Source: an uncultured Clostridium sp. (GTDB taxonomy: Bacteria > Bacillota > Clostridia > TANB77 > CAG-508). Taken from it: a stretch of DNA of 36,443 nucleotides. The notes under the pieces were generated by a model. It searched no databases. It was not told where the DNA came from and was given only the letters and a program-made list of their open reading frames with translations. Positions 16,716-26,112 of this stretch are shown here, in pieces. The stretch lies in contig CAOKHI010000018.1 of NCBI GenBank assembly GCA_948468275.1, positions 1-36,443 of the forward strand, given 5' to 3'. The position numbers were made by a program, and so were the translations under genes. Numbering within the stretch: the stretch's first letter is position 1; the number at the start of each line of letters is the position of its first letter.

Positions 16716-16845
16716 AAATTATCACCTATAAATAAAATAACAAAAATAATTATATAATTGAATGTGTTTATATAATTATATATTGTGGAAATAATATTGA
16801 AAAATATACATATAAAAAAATATATACAAAAAAGTGCAAAAACAT

Positions 16846-16874
16846 TTGACATTTTTTTTATTATAATAGATAAT
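16846..16874 (+). promoter_or_regulatory. Promoter of glgP
   Basis: A consensus TTGACA (16846-16851) with GATAAT (16869-16874) at 17-nt spacing. A TATAAT at 16862-16867 is closer but its spacing of 10 nt to the same -35 is too short. Confidence 0.6.
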
Positions 16875-16930
16875 AAATGTGTAAATTTTTTGAAGAAAAA
16901 TAATATAAAAATACATAGGAGGAAATGAAA

Positions 16931-19504
16931 ATGTACATGTTTAATAGGATAACAGTTAATCCACAATTACCAAAAAGAATAAATAAATTATCTGAAATGT
17001 CTAACAATTTATGGTGGGCATGGAATAGTGAATATTTAAGACTTTTTAAAGAAATTGATATTGATTTATGGGAAACAATAGGAAAAAATCCAGTTAAGTT
17101 TTTAAAACAAGTATCACAAGAAAAACTTGAACAAGCAGCAAATAATTCTGAATTAGTAAAGATGTATGACAAAGTTGTCAATGATTTTGAAGGATATATG
17201 AACAGTAAAACAACATGGTTTTCTAAAAAATATCCTAATAATAAAAATGACTTAATAGCATACTTTTCAGCAGAATATGGATTAGATGAAATTTTGCCAA
17301 TATATTCTGGTGGATTAGGAATATTATCTGGAGATCATCTAAAATCTGCAAGTGACTTAGGAATACCTTTTGTTGCTGTAGGACTATTATATAAAAATGG
17401 ATATTTCCATCAAAAAATAAATGCAAATGGACAACAAGAAAGTATATATCAAAATATAGATTTATATAATTTGCCAATTACTCCTGTAAAAAATAATAAA
17501 GGAGAAGAATTAATAATAGATGTAAAATTGCCTAAGAAGAAATTATTTTTAAAAGTATGGCAAATAAAAATAGGAAGAGTAGTATTATATTTATTAGATT
17601 CAGATATAGATCAAAACATAGACCAAGAGTATAGAGAAATTACATTAAGACTATATGGTGGAGATCAACAAATGAGAATTAGACAAGAAATTGTCTTAGG
17701 CATGGCAGGAGCACATCTATTAAAAATATTAGACTTAAAACCAACAGTATATCACATGAATGAAGGACATTCATCATTCCTTATATTAGAAATAATAAAA
17801 GACATAATGGAAGAAAAACAAGTATCATTTGAAATTGCACGAGAAATAGCAAGTACAAAAACAGTATTTACAACACATACACCAGTACCAGCAGGAAATG
17901 ACATATTCCCAATAGATTTAGTTGAAAAATACTTTAAAGATTTTTGGCCAAGACTTGGATTAAGTAGAGAGGATTTCTTAAAATTAGGAATGAAACCATG
18001 TAGTAATTTAGAACCAGGATTTAATATGGGAATACTTGCATTAAAAATAGCAGGAAAGAAAAATGGAGTTAGTAAATTGCATGGTGAAGTTTCAAGAGAA
18101 CTATTTGGAGATGTATGGCCTAATATATCTGCTGATGAATCTCCTATAACACATGTAACAAATGGTATACACACATGTTCATGGCTTGCACCAAACTTAA
18201 AAGAATTATATAATAAATATTTAACACCATTTTGGCAAGATACTATATATGATGATGAAACATGGAAAAAAATACAAGAAATACCAAATGAAGAATTATG
18301 GAGTGCACATATAGACAGAAAAGTGAAACTACTACATCTTGTAAAAGAAAATGTAACACATAGATTAAAAGAAGCAGGATTAGGATATGATGACATACGA
18401 GATGTTACATCTAAACTAGATCCAAATGCATTAACAATAGGATTTGCAAGGAGATTTGCAACATATAAAAGAGCAACATTAATATTTAGAGATTTAGAAA
18501 GAATAACACAAATATTAAATGATCAAGAAAAACCTGTACAAATAATATTTGCAGGAAAAGCACATCCAGCAGACAAAGAAGGACAAGATTTAATAAAATA
18601 CATACATGAAATATCTATGAAACCACAATTTAAAGGTAAAATATTTTTACTAGAAAATTACAATATACAAATAGCAAGGTATTTAGTAAGTGGTGTAGAT
18701 GTATGGCTAAACAATCCAAGACGTCCTATGGAAGCATCTGGAACAAGTGGACAAAAAGCATCTGTAAATGGAGTTGTAAACTTTAGTATATCAGATGGAT
18801 GGTGGGCAGAAGGTTACAATTCAAAAAATGGATGGTTAATTGGAACCAATGAACAATATAATTCTTATGAAGCACAAGATAGTGCAGATAGTGAAAGTAT
18901 TTATAATACTTTAGAAAATAAAATACTTCCAACATATTATGATAAAGATGAAAAAGGAATTTCTAAAAAATGGATGGAATTAATGAAAAATTCTATTATT
19001 TCTACAGGAGGAAAATATAGTACTTCAAGAATGGTGGTAGACTATGTAGATAATTTATATATACCATTATGTAATTTAACCAATAAATATTTTACAAACT
19101 TAGAAGAAGTAACACAATATACAGCGTGGAAAGAAGAATTAATAAACAACTGGAACGACATAAAAATAACACAGTTAAGTAATTTAAATAATATAACAAT
19201 AGATGCAGGAAATAACATAGAAGTAACTTGTGCAGTAGAGTTACCAAATATAAACAAAGAAAATATAGAAGTAGAAGTATATTATGGAAAAATATTAGAT
19301 AATGGTGTAGTAAAAAGTATGGCAATAATTCCAATGAAATTACAAGAAAAAGTAGAAGATAAAGAAAATACATATATATATAAAGCAAAAGTAGAATTAA
19401 CTACAGGAGGAAATTATGGTTACACATTTAGAGTAATGCCAAAACATAAAATGCTACTTGATGCTGAAAACCTTGACTTAGTAAAATGGATAACAAATGA
19501 ATAA
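16931..19504 (+). CDS. glgP: Alpha-glucan (glycogen/maltodextrin) phosphorylase, DUF3417-type
   Basis: PLP-dependent GT35 enzyme that releases glucose-1-phosphate from glycogen or maltodextrins; cytoplasmic. 857 aa from the ATG at 16931 (8 nt after AGGAGG; the ATG at 16925 is too close). The N-terminal DUF3417 segment (LPKRINKLSEMSNNLWWAWN) marks the shorter archaeal/clostridial phosphorylase class. Further marks: AYFSAEYGLDEILPIYSGGL, LGDHLK-like SGDHLKSASDLG, VYHMNEGHSSFL, TTHTPVPAGND, GFARRFATYKRA, and the active-site stretch NNPRRPMEASGTSGQKASVN followed by FSISDGWWAEGY, where the lysine is the expected PLP anchor. A C-terminal domain of about 120 aa follows. No other glycogen gene is adjacent. 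Confidence 0.95.
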   Translation: MYMFNRITVNPQLPKRINKLSEMSNNLWWAWNSEYLRLFKEIDIDLWETIGKNPVKFLKQVSQEKLEQAANNSELVKMYDKVVNDFEGYMNSKTTWFSKKYPNNKNDLIAYFSAEYGLDEILPIYSGGLGILSGDHLKSASDLGIPFVAVGLLYKNGYFHQKINANGQQESIYQNIDLYNLPITPVKNNKGEELIIDVKLPKKKLFLKVWQIKIGRVVLYLLDSDIDQNIDQEYREITLRLYGGDQQMRIRQEIVLGMAGAHLLKILDLKPTVYHMNEGHSSFLILEIIKDIMEEKQVSFEIAREIASTKTVFTTHTPVPAGNDIFPIDLVEKYFKDFWPRLGLSREDFLKLGMKPCSNLEPGFNMGILALKIAGKKNGVSKLHGEVSRELFGDVWPNISADESPITHVTNGIHTCSWLAPNLKELYNKYLTPFWQDTIYDDETWKKIQEIPNEELWSAHIDRKVKLLHLVKENVTHRLKEAGLGYDDIRDVTSKLDPNALTIGFARRFATYKRATLIFRDLERITQILNDQEKPVQIIFAGKAHPADKEGQDLIKYIHEISMKPQFKGKIFLLENYNIQIARYLVSGVDVWLNNPRRPMEASGTSGQKASVNGVVNFSISDGWWAEGYNSKNGWLIGTNEQYNSYEAQDSADSESIYNTLENKILPTYYDKDEKGISKKWMELMKNSIISTGGKYSTSRMVVDYVDNLYIPLCNLTNKYFTNLEEVTQYTAWKEELINNWNDIKITQLSNLNNITIDAGNNIEVTCAVELPNINKENIEVEVYYGKILDNGVVKSMAIIPMKLQEKVEDKENTYIYKAKVELTTGGNYGYTFRVMPKHKMLLDAENLDLVKWITNE

Positions 19505-19599
19505 ATGTTTATACATATGATATAGCAAGCTTTTAAGAGATTTTTATTATAGAGAATAATTATTTAGAAAATCTTTAATAAAAAATGTTAAAAAAACTA

Positions 19600-19628
19600 T
19601 TGTTGAATATTAAATACAGTGATATAAT
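19600..19628 (+). promoter_or_regulatory. Promoter of the membrane-anchored helical protein
   Basis: TTGTTG (19600-19605), extended -10 TGA-TATAAT (19623-19628), spacer 17. A 6-bp leader hairpin AGTTCA/TGAACT (19634-19651) follows. Confidence 0.65.
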
Positions 19629-19679
19629 ATAAAAGTTCAAAAAACTGAACTAAAAATAAAAAAATAGGGGGATTCTTAA

Positions 19680-20384
19680 ATGGAAGAAAACAAATCTAAA
19701 AACAAAAAAATTATTGTAATTGTTGCAGTAATTGCAGTAGTTGCTGTAATCGTAACAGCAATAGGAATATTTGTAAACGATTATGCACAAAGAGTAATAC
19801 TTAGCCAAGAAATTGAGGAAATCAACAAAACAGCAAAAGTAAATCAAGAAATCAAAGCAAGTGGAAAATATGGTGAAGTAGAAAAAGCTTTAAAGGCATA
19901 TATTACAGAATACCAAGGAGTAGGTGAAGAGATAGTAAAAGAATGCCAAAATGAAAAATTTGCTACTATACTAGCAGCAAGTAACTATGAAAAAGATGGA
20001 CCAGAATTTGTTGAATCAAAAAAACTAATAAATGATTTAAAAGCAAAAGGAGAAGAAACAAAAACAAAATTAGCAGAAATGGTAACAGATGAATATAAAC
20101 AAAAAAAAGCAGAAGAAGCAGGATTAACAGGAAAATATAAAGATTTATTTATTAGTAGTATAAAAGTAGAACAAGAACTAGATACAGTAAATAAAGTAAT
20201 AGATAATATAAATAACTATTTATCAAAAGTTGATGATGTATTTAACTTCTTAAAAGAAAATAAAGGAAAATGGGAAATTAAAAATGATATAATTCAATTT
20301 AATTCAACAACATTATTAACAAAATACAATTCATTAGGAACAATGGTAAAAATAGCAGCACAAAAACTTACTTCAGTAAAATAG
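19680..20384 (+). CDS. Membrane-anchored helical protein of unknown function
   Basis: A 234-aa protein with AGGGGGA before the ATG. A short basic N-terminus (MEENKSKNKK) is followed by one membrane segment (IIVIVAVIAVVAVIVTAIGI, about residues 11-30); the positive-inside rule puts the remaining 200 residues outside the cell. That part is Lys/Glu-rich and predicted mostly helical or coiled coil (EIEEINKTAKVNQEIKASGK, VINDLKAKGEETKTKLAE-like runs). It has no Cys lipobox and no family I recognise. It has its own promoter and a long stem-loop after the stop, so it is a single-gene unit. Confidence 0.8.
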   Translation: MEENKSKNKKIIVIVAVIAVVAVIVTAIGIFVNDYAQRVILSQEIEEINKTAKVNQEIKASGKYGEVEKALKAYITEYQGVGEEIVKECQNEKFATILAASNYEKDGPEFVESKKLINDLKAKGEETKTKLAEMVTDEYKQKKAEEAGLTGKYKDLFISSIKVEQELDTVNKVIDNINNYLSKVDDVFNFLKENKGKWEIKNDIIQFNSTTLLTKYNSLGTMVKIAAQKLTSVK

Positions 20385-20394
20385 AAATAACAAA

Positions 20395-20430
20395 TATAGT
20401 AGCATAAATATACATGTTTATGCTACTATA
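20395..20430 (+). terminator. Stem-loop after the membrane-anchored protein gene
   Basis: TATAGTAGCATAAA (20395-20408) pairs with TTTATGCTACTATA (20417-20430); a perfect 14-bp stem with an 8-nt loop. It lacks a good U-run on the + strand (TAAAAATAAA follows), yet position and stem strength suggest a transcript end. Confidence 0.65.
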
Positions 20431-20557
20431 TAAAAATAAAAAAATTAACTAATTTTAGAGAAAAGCTTTATATTAAATTTAATAAAAAAATTAAATTTAA
20501 TATTTACAAAAATGAATATAAATGATATTATATGTATATAATTTAATTAATAAATAT

Positions 20558-20633
20558 TCCTCTTTAGCTCAGTTGGTAGAGCGCTCGGCTGTTAACCGAT
20601 AGGTCGTTGGTTCGAGTCCAACAAGAGGAGCCA
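20558..20633 (+). tRNA. tRNA-Asn (GTT)
   Basis: A 76-nt cloverleaf: acceptor TCCTCTT/AAGAGGA, D-arm GCTC-AGTTGGTAGA-GC, anticodon loop CTGTTAA with GTT at 20591-20593, T-arm GTTGG-TTCGAGT-CCAAC, discriminator G, and an encoded CCA. It is isolated, not in a tRNA cluster. Confidence 0.97.
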
Positions 20634-20722
20634 TAAAGAAGTTTTGTCGAACTTTTTGAAAAGCTTGATATGACTTGATTTTAAGATTACTAAAAAGTTT
20701 GGTTGAATTTTAATAGTTGGGG

Positions 20723-20759
20723 TGAGATACCTGAAAAGTATTCTCGTCTCAGCTTTTTT
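20723..20759 (+). terminator. Terminator downstream of tRNA-Asn
   Basis: TGAGA (20723-20727) with TCTCA (20747-20751), plus an inner TAC/GTA pairing, followed by a run of six T (20754-20759). The imperfect stem with a clear T-run fits an intrinsic terminator for the tRNA transcript. Confidence 0.55.
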
Positions 20760-20785
20760 AATTGATTAAAAATTTTAGGTAAAAA

Positions 20786-21000
20786 TTGCGGTTGAATGTA
20801 AAAAGTTATATTGCACAAACTGAAGAAGATATTGAAGGTGTTATTAATTTAAGGCAAAAATATAGAAATAAGTTAAGGAAATTTCAAAGAAAATACCTTA
20901 ATAGAGGAATATAAAGCAAAGAAGATGATTTAATTCAAAAGGAAAAGGTTTAGACTTAGGATGTGGAATTGGACAATATAAATTTCACTGATAAAGTAAT
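20786..21000 (+). pseudogene. Decayed coding remnant including a SAM-methyltransferase motif
   Basis: Between the tRNA and the next gene lie broken coding pieces: an open stretch of about 45 codons (reading NVKSYIAQTEEDIEGVINL and onwards, stop near 20914) and, in another frame at 20944-20988, KGLDLGCGIGQYKFH, which is the glycine-rich motif I of class I SAM methyltransferases and stops at once. No intact gene can be drawn. It looks like the worn remains of an acquired or duplicated gene next to the tRNA. Confidence 0.45.
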
Positions 21001-21008
21001 TTCAAAAA

Positions 21009-21037
21009 TTGACTTTTCGATAGAAATTTGGTAAGAT
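21009..21037 (+). promoter_or_regulatory. Probable promoter of the cadherin-like surface protein gene
   Basis: TTGACT (21009-21014) and TAAGAT (21032-21037) at 17 nt, followed by GGGAGG (21053-21058). A TATAAT at 21044 lacks a matching -35. Confidence 0.45.
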
Positions 21038-21067
21038 GTGCTATATAATTTTTGGGAGGCAAATTAT

Positions 21068-22060
21068 ATGAAAAAATTGTTTTTATCAGTTATAGTCATA
21101 TTAGCACTTTTGTGTAACAACAATATGGTTTTGGCATCATCTGGACGCTTAAGAAGTAACTCAATAAAAAACGTTAATGGAGTTTTATATGGACAACATG
21201 GTGGTGATAATCATTGGCATGTGGCAATTAAAAATAGTAATGGAACTTATAATGCATCAGGTGATCCAATTTATTCAGATCCTAGTAAAAGTTCACAAAG
21301 TACATCGTCAAGTTCTTCATCAAAAAATAATGGTGGCAATGCAAATAATAATAGCAGCACAAATGGTAAGAGTAGTACAAACAGTGATAATAATTCAAGA
21401 AATGTGAGTACTTCTCCTGTTGAAAAATTAAGTAATGATACATCATTATTAAGTTTAAAAATTGATGAACAAGAAATAACTCTAGTAGATGCTATGACAT
21501 ATGAAACATATAATCAAAAAATCACTGTAGAGGCAATTGCAAGAGATAGTAAATCAACAGTTTCTGTTGATGATACAAAGAATTTAACTATTGGAGAAAA
21601 TAAAATCATTATTAAAGTAACTGCAGAAGATAAATCTGTTAAAAACTATGAACTTACTGTAATTAGAAAAAAAGTATTAAGTAACAATAAGAATGTAAAA
21701 GTTATTATAAATGATAAAGAAGTAACATTTAATAATTATGAAAGTGACAGAATATATATTTCTAATAGTATACAAAACTTAGATATACAATGTGTAGTAG
21801 AAGATGCTAATGCAAAAGTTGAAATCATAAATAATAAAGAGCTAAAAGAAGGGGAAAACAAAATTACAGTAACGGTAATTGCAGAAGATGAAACAAAACA
21901 AGATTATATTGTTAATATATATAGATATGAAGAGAATGAAGAAACTATATCTGGTATCATTGGTTTAGTTTTATTAGTAGTAATTGGAGTTGGAATATAT
22001 TTTATTATTAAAAAGATAAAAAAATATTTTATTAAAAAAAGTAAAAAAGAGGATATATAG
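21068..22060 (+). CDS. Exported, C-terminally anchored protein with YHYH-like N-terminus and two cadherin-like domains
   Basis: 330 aa from the ATG at 21068 (GGGAGG 9 nt upstream). Signal peptide: MKKLFLSVIVILALLCNNNM, with probable cleavage near ALASS-like VLASS (about residue 24). A short conserved block SGRLRSNSIKNVNGVLYGQH and NHWHVA follows, like the YHYH-type segment seen in Gram-positive surface proteins. Then comes a Ser/Asn-rich linker (about 75-130). Two cadherin-like beta-sandwich domains (PF12733 type) end in ENKIIIKVTAEDKSVKNYEL and ENKITVTVIAEDETKQDYIV. A membrane helix (IIGLVLLVVIGVGIYFII) and a lysine-rich tail end the protein, holding it on the outer face of the membrane. A cell-wall or His/metal-binding role is possible but unproven. 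Confidence 0.82.
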   Translation: MKKLFLSVIVILALLCNNNMVLASSGRLRSNSIKNVNGVLYGQHGGDNHWHVAIKNSNGTYNASGDPIYSDPSKSSQSTSSSSSSKNNGGNANNNSSTNGKSSTNSDNNSRNVSTSPVEKLSNDTSLLSLKIDEQEITLVDAMTYETYNQKITVEAIARDSKSTVSVDDTKNLTIGENKIIIKVTAEDKSVKNYELTVIRKKVLSNNKNVKVIINDKEVTFNNYESDRIYISNSIQNLDIQCVVEDANAKVEIINNKELKEGENKITVTVIAEDETKQDYIVNIYRYEENEETISGIIGLVLLVVIGVGIYFIIKKIKKYFIKKSKKEDI

Positions 22061-22084
22061 TAGTTTGATAATTTATTTATATAT

Positions 22085-22112
22085 GCACTTACTGTAACAA
22101 GTAGGTGCTTTT
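22085..22112 (+). terminator. Intrinsic terminator after the cadherin-like gene
   Basis: GCACTTACT (22085-22093) and AGTAGGTGC (22100-22108) form a 9-bp stem with one G-U pair, followed by TTTT. Confidence 0.75.
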
Positions 22113-22281
22113 AACAATTAGAAACTTTAGTAGTGATTAAAAATATAAGGTGAGGTGAATTGTGAAAACAAGAATTGTATGATATATTTAAAATTATTAT
22201 AGACTTGAAAAATGTTAATAACTTTCGCTATTTTGAAAGTAAGATATTTAGTTTTAAAAGTAGTAATATATTGAAAGAAAA
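22113..22281 (+). other. Gene-free stretch between two terminators, possible small RNA
   Basis: No open frame of useful length is present. A strong ribosome-binding-like AGGTGAGGTGA at about 22148 leads only to very short frames. ACTTTC/GAAAGT (22221-22226 and 22235-22240) forms a further small hairpin, and a strong terminator follows at 22282. A short non-coding transcript is possible, but no promoter is clear. Confidence 0.25.
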
Positions 22282-22307
22282 ATGAACAAATATATTGTTC
22301 ATTTTTT
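22282..22307 (+). terminator. Strong intrinsic terminator upstream of the vanW-type gene
   Basis: ATGAACAA (22282-22289) and TTGTTCAT (22295-22302) form an 8-bp stem with a 5-nt loop, followed by six T (22302-22307). It is separate from the terminator at 22085, so it must end another transcript arising in between, or act as a second barrier. Confidence 0.75.
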
Positions 22308-22382
22308 GTTTATATGATAATATATAATAGGTATTATGAATATAATAATAGTACAATTATTTTGTTTTTAGGGAGTTTAAGA

Positions 22383-24362
22383 ATGAGTGAAAATGTAAAA
22401 GAAAAAGAAAATGTTGAGGTTAAAGAAAAAATAGATGATGTAAAAGATGAAATACAAGTGAAAAATCCAACTAAAATAACGAAAAAGAAGGGAAAAAAGA
22501 AGGGTTCAAAACCAAATAAACCAAAACAAGAAGACAAAGTTGAAGAAGAAACAAAAATAATAAATGAAGTACTAGCTGATAAAACAGATGAATGTGCAGA
22601 ATTGAATAAAGAAAATATAAAAAGCGATATTGAACAAGAAATTAGTAATAATAAGAAAAATGAAGAAAACAATGTTGATAAAGAGATTAATATAAAAAAG
22701 GAAGATGAGAAACTTAATATAGAAAAAAATGAGGAAAAAAATAATATAATAGAAGATGATAAAAATACAAAAAATAATGAGCAGACTATAGAAGCTAAAG
22801 AAGAAAATGAGGAAAAACCAAGTAAGTTACATAAATATCCTATAATTATAACTGTTGTAATAGCTATTGTATTTATATTAGGAATACTATTTTCAACAGT
22901 ATTTGCACTAAAGAATAGAACTAGTGACAAAATTATTTCTGGTATAACTGTAAAAGGTGTAGAAGTTTCTGGATTAACAATACAAGAAGCAAAAGATAAA
23001 ATATATGAATTAGTAAATAAAAAGTTAAAAAAGGATATAGCTTTACAACATGGTGAATATGAAACAACAATAATGCCAGAGCAAATAGAAGCAAAGTTTG
23101 GTATAGAAGAAGCTGTAAATATGGCTTATAATATAGGAAGAAGTGGAAAACTTTTAAAAGATAATTTTACTATAATAAATTCATATATGAGTAAAACAGA
23201 AATAACACCATCATTTTCATATAGCGAAGAAGGAATAAAAAGCTTTATAGAAGGAATATCTGGTAATTTGCCAGATACAGTTAAACAAAGTAGTTATTAT
23301 ATAGATAACAATAATTTAATAATAAATAAAGGAAAAGCAGGAGAAGTTGTAAAGGAAGAAGAATTAAAAAATTTAATTTTAGAAAATATAGTAAATTTGA
23401 AATTTGATGAAGAAACAATACAAATACCAACTGAAGTTAAACAACCAGATGTAGTAAATATACAAAAAATCCATGAGGAAATATATAAAAAACCGCAAGA
23501 TGCATATTATACAAAAGATCCATTTACAGTATATCCACATATAAATGGTGTAGACTTTAATATTACTATTGAAGAAGCAGCTAATTTAGTAAATAGTGAT
23601 GCAGAAGAAATAACCATACCACTAAAAATTACAGAACCACAGATAAAGACAAATCAAATAGGTTCAGAAGCATTTCCTAATTTGCTTGCTACATATGCTA
23701 CAACATTTTCTACAAAAAATGGAAATAGAACAAATAATATACGTTTAGCAACAAATAAGATAAATGGAGTTGTATTACTGCCAGGTGAGGAATTTTCATA
23801 TAATAAAATAGTAGGAAAAAGAACTGCACAAGCAGGATTTAAACCAGCAGCAGCATATTCAGGTGGAAAGGTAGTACAAGAATTAGGAGGAGGAATATGT
23901 CAAGTATCTTCTACTTTATATAATTCTGTATTAAGAGCAAATTTAGAAATAGTAAGAAGATCTAATCATAGATTTGCAACAGGATATTGTCCATTAAGCA
24001 CAGATGCAACAGTATCATGGGGAGGGCCAGAATTTATTTTTAAAAACTCAAGAAAATATCCTATAAAAATAGTTGCTTCAGTAAATGGAGGTAGAATAAA
24101 TGTAGAGATATATGGATGTAAAGAAGAAGTAGAATATGATGTAGAAATAAAATCAGAAACATTACAAATAATACCAATGAAAACTGTTTTTAGAACAAAT
24201 GCGAGTTTACCTGTTGGAACACAAAAAACAGTACAAAAAGGGCATGGAGGCTATAAATCAAGAGCATATAGAATATTAAAATTGAATGGAAATGTTGTAT
24301 CAAAAACATTATTATCTACAGATACATATGCACAACTAGAAACTATTATAGAAAAAAATTAA
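22383..24362 (+). CDS. VanW family protein with PG-binding_4 and G5-like domains
   Basis: 659 aa from the ATG at 22383 (AGGGAG 7 nt upstream; the open frame begins further up but without a ribosome binding site). Residues 1-150 are a highly charged Lys/Glu/Asn cytoplasmic region. One membrane helix follows (IIITVVIAIVFILGILFSTV, about 152-175). Outside the cell come peptidoglycan-binding type-4 repeats (GITVKGVEVSGLTIQEAKDK and onwards, about 185-440), then the VanW domain with NIRLATNKINGVVLLPGEEF, AYSGGKVVQELGGGICQVSS and NHRFATGYCPLSTDATVSWG (about 445-575), and a C-terminal G5-like part. VanW proteins are associated with glycopeptide resistance loci, but isolated copies are normal in Clostridia and do not imply resistance; their biochemistry is not settled. 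Confidence 0.92.
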   Translation: MSENVKEKENVEVKEKIDDVKDEIQVKNPTKITKKKGKKKGSKPNKPKQEDKVEEETKIINEVLADKTDECAELNKENIKSDIEQEISNNKKNEENNVDKEINIKKEDEKLNIEKNEEKNNIIEDDKNTKNNEQTIEAKEENEEKPSKLHKYPIIITVVIAIVFILGILFSTVFALKNRTSDKIISGITVKGVEVSGLTIQEAKDKIYELVNKKLKKDIALQHGEYETTIMPEQIEAKFGIEEAVNMAYNIGRSGKLLKDNFTIINSYMSKTEITPSFSYSEEGIKSFIEGISGNLPDTVKQSSYYIDNNNLIINKGKAGEVVKEEELKNLILENIVNLKFDEETIQIPTEVKQPDVVNIQKIHEEIYKKPQDAYYTKDPFTVYPHINGVDFNITIEEAANLVNSDAEEITIPLKITEPQIKTNQIGSEAFPNLLATYATTFSTKNGNRTNNIRLATNKINGVVLLPGEEFSYNKIVGKRTAQAGFKPAAAYSGGKVVQELGGGICQVSSTLYNSVLRANLEIVRRSNHRFATGYCPLSTDATVSWGGPEFIFKNSRKYPIKIVASVNGGRINVEIYGCKEEVEYDVEIKSETLQIIPMKTVFRTNASLPVGTQKTVQKGHGGYKSRAYRILKLNGNVVSKTLLSTDTYAQLETIIEKN

Positions 24363-24376
24363 AAGGAGAATTAGTT

Positions 24377-25072
24377 ATGAATTGGAATGAAAATGTATTA
24401 CAAAAAATTGAATGGAATGGTGAAATAAGCAATATAGAGCAAAAGAAAAAAGTAGCATGTAAATTAGCAAAAAGAGTAAAAGATGGAGAAACTATAGGTT
24501 TTGGTTCTGGTTCTACATCACTTTTAGCAACAAAGGAAATAGCAAAAAGAGTAAAAGAAGAAAAATTAAATATCTTAGCAATACCAACATCATATGAAAT
24601 AAATATGTTATGTTTAAATTTAGGGATACCAACTACCACATTAATAGACAAAAAACCAGATTGGTGTTTTGATGGAGCAGACGAAGTAAATTCTAAAAAT
24701 TGGTTAGTAAAAGGAAGGGGCGGAGCAATGTTTAGAGAAAAACTAAACATTGCAAGTTCTAAAGAAAACTATATATTAGTAGATGATAGTAAATTTGTAG
24801 AAAATATATGTGATAAATTCCCAATACCAGTAGAAGTATTTCCAAATGCAATAAATTATGTAAGACAAGCATTATTAGATTTAGGAGCAGAAAATATAGT
24901 TTTAAGATTAGCAAAAGGAAAAGATGGACCTGTTATAACAGAAAGTGGTAATGTAATAGTAGATGCTATATTTAGAAATGTAGATGAAACTTTAGAAAAA
25001 AGGTTAAAACAAATAGTAGGTGTAGTAGAAACTGGTTTATTTATAGGATATGATGTAATAATAGAAAAATAG
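24377..25072 (+). CDS. rpiA: Ribose-5-phosphate isomerase A
   Basis: Interconverts ribose-5-phosphate and ribulose-5-phosphate in the pentose phosphate pathway. 231 aa, the usual length. Conserved segments: IGFGSGSTSLLATKEIA (phosphate binding), AIPTSYEI, CFDGADEVN (catalytic Asp region), LVKGRGGAMFREK (catalytic region with Glu and Lys), PIPVEVFPNA and the C-terminal GVVETGLFIG. AAAGGAGA precedes the ATG. It is 14 nt after vanW and 35 nt before ruvB, so the three genes are probably co-transcribed. Confidence 0.96.
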   Translation: MNWNENVLQKIEWNGEISNIEQKKKVACKLAKRVKDGETIGFGSGSTSLLATKEIAKRVKEEKLNILAIPTSYEINMLCLNLGIPTTTLIDKKPDWCFDGADEVNSKNWLVKGRGGAMFREKLNIASSKENYILVDDSKFVENICDKFPIPVEVFPNAINYVRQALLDLGAENIVLRLAKGKDGPVITESGNVIVDAIFRNVDETLEKRLKQIVGVVETGLFIGYDVIIEK

Positions 25073-25107
25073 AAGAAAATCTAAGAATTTAGAGTAGGTG
25101 AAAAGTA

Positions 25108-26112
25108 GTGGAAGACAATAAAATAATAAGTCCAGAATTAGAAGATATAGAAGAAGAGAGATTAGAAAATTCGTTAAGACCTAAGACGTTAAAGGAATAT
25201 ATAGGACAAGATAAAGTAAAAGAAAGTATGAAAATATATATAGAGGCTGCCAAAAAAAGAGGTGAGCCTCTTGACCATGTTTTGCTATATGGACCACCAG
25301 GACTTGGAAAAACAACTTTATCTAATATAATTTCTAATGAAATGAATTCAAATATAAAAATAACATCTGGACCTGCAATAGAAAAACCAGGAGATTTAGC
25401 AGCATTATTGACAAACTTATCTGAATTTGATGTACTATTTATAGATGAAATCCATAGATTAAATAAAAGTGTAGAAGAAATATTATACCCAGCATTAGAA
25501 GATTTTACATTAGACATAATAATAGGAAAAGGACCAAGTGCAAGATCAATTAGATTAGATTTACCTAAATTTACATTAATAGGAGCAACTACAAAAGCAG
25601 GTTCACTTACAACACCATTACGAGATAGATTTGGCATAGTAAGTAGATTAGAATTATATACAAAAGAGCAATTAGAGTTAATAGTAAAAAGATCTAGTAT
25701 AATATTAGGGGTAGATATAGAAACAAATGCTGCAATGGAAATAGCGAGACGTTCTAGAGGAACACCAAGAATAGCAAATAGAATTTTAAAAAGAGTGAGA
25801 GATTATGCATCAGTTTTAGGTGATGGAAAAGTAACATTAGAAATAGCAAAAATTGCGCTAAACAAATTAGAAATTGATGAATTAGGCTTAGATGAAATAG
25901 ATAGAAAAATGTTAGAAACAATAATACAAAAATACAAAGGTGGACCAGTAGGAGTAGAAACCTTAGCAGCAACAATTGGAGAAGAAACAGAAACACTAGA
26001 AGATGTATATGAGCCATATTTAATGCAGATAGGTTTTTTATCTAGAACACCAAGAGGAAGAATAGCTATGCCAGATGCATATACACATTTAGGACTAACA
26101 TATGAGTCTTAA
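25108..26112 (+). CDS. ruvB: Holliday junction branch migration ATPase RuvB
   Basis: AAA+ motor of the RuvAB complex that drives branch migration of Holliday junctions. 334 aa, the full usual length. Features: [18 protein letters not shown] at the N-terminus, Walker [11 protein letters not shown] (about 61-70), Walker [10 protein letters not shown], sensor 1 [19 protein letters not shown], arginine finger region, and the C-terminal winged helix with [15 protein letters not shown] and RTPRGR. GTG start at 25108 with AGGTGA upstream. ruvA and ruvC, common neighbours, are absent; rpiA is directly upstream. Confidence 0.97.
   Translation: MEDNKIISPELEDIEEERLENSLRPKTLKEYIGQDKVKESMKIYIEAAKKRGEPLDHVLLYGPPGLGKTTLSNIISNEMNSNIKITSGPAIEKPGDLAALLTNLSEFDVLFIDEIHRLNKSVEEILYPALEDFTLDIIIGKGPSARSIRLDLPKFTLIGATTKAGSLTTPLRDRFGIVSRLELYTKEQLELIVKRSSIILGVDIETNAAMEIARRSRGTPRIANRILKRVRDYASVLGDGKVTLEIAKIALNKLEIDELGLDEIDRKMLETIIQKYKGGPVGVETLAATIGEETETLEDVYEPYLMQIGFLSRTPRGRIAMPDAYTHLGLTYES

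Noticed and set aside
20786-20914. CGG at 20789 as a possible fourth recoded codon in a short open frame
   Set aside because: Skipping the C leads directly to TGA, and the frame belongs to a decayed stretch without start signals.
22383-24362. Glycopeptide resistance determinant
   Set aside because: Only a VanW family protein is present; no vanHAX ligase, dipeptidase or VanRS genes are nearby, and such proteins are ordinary in Clostridia.
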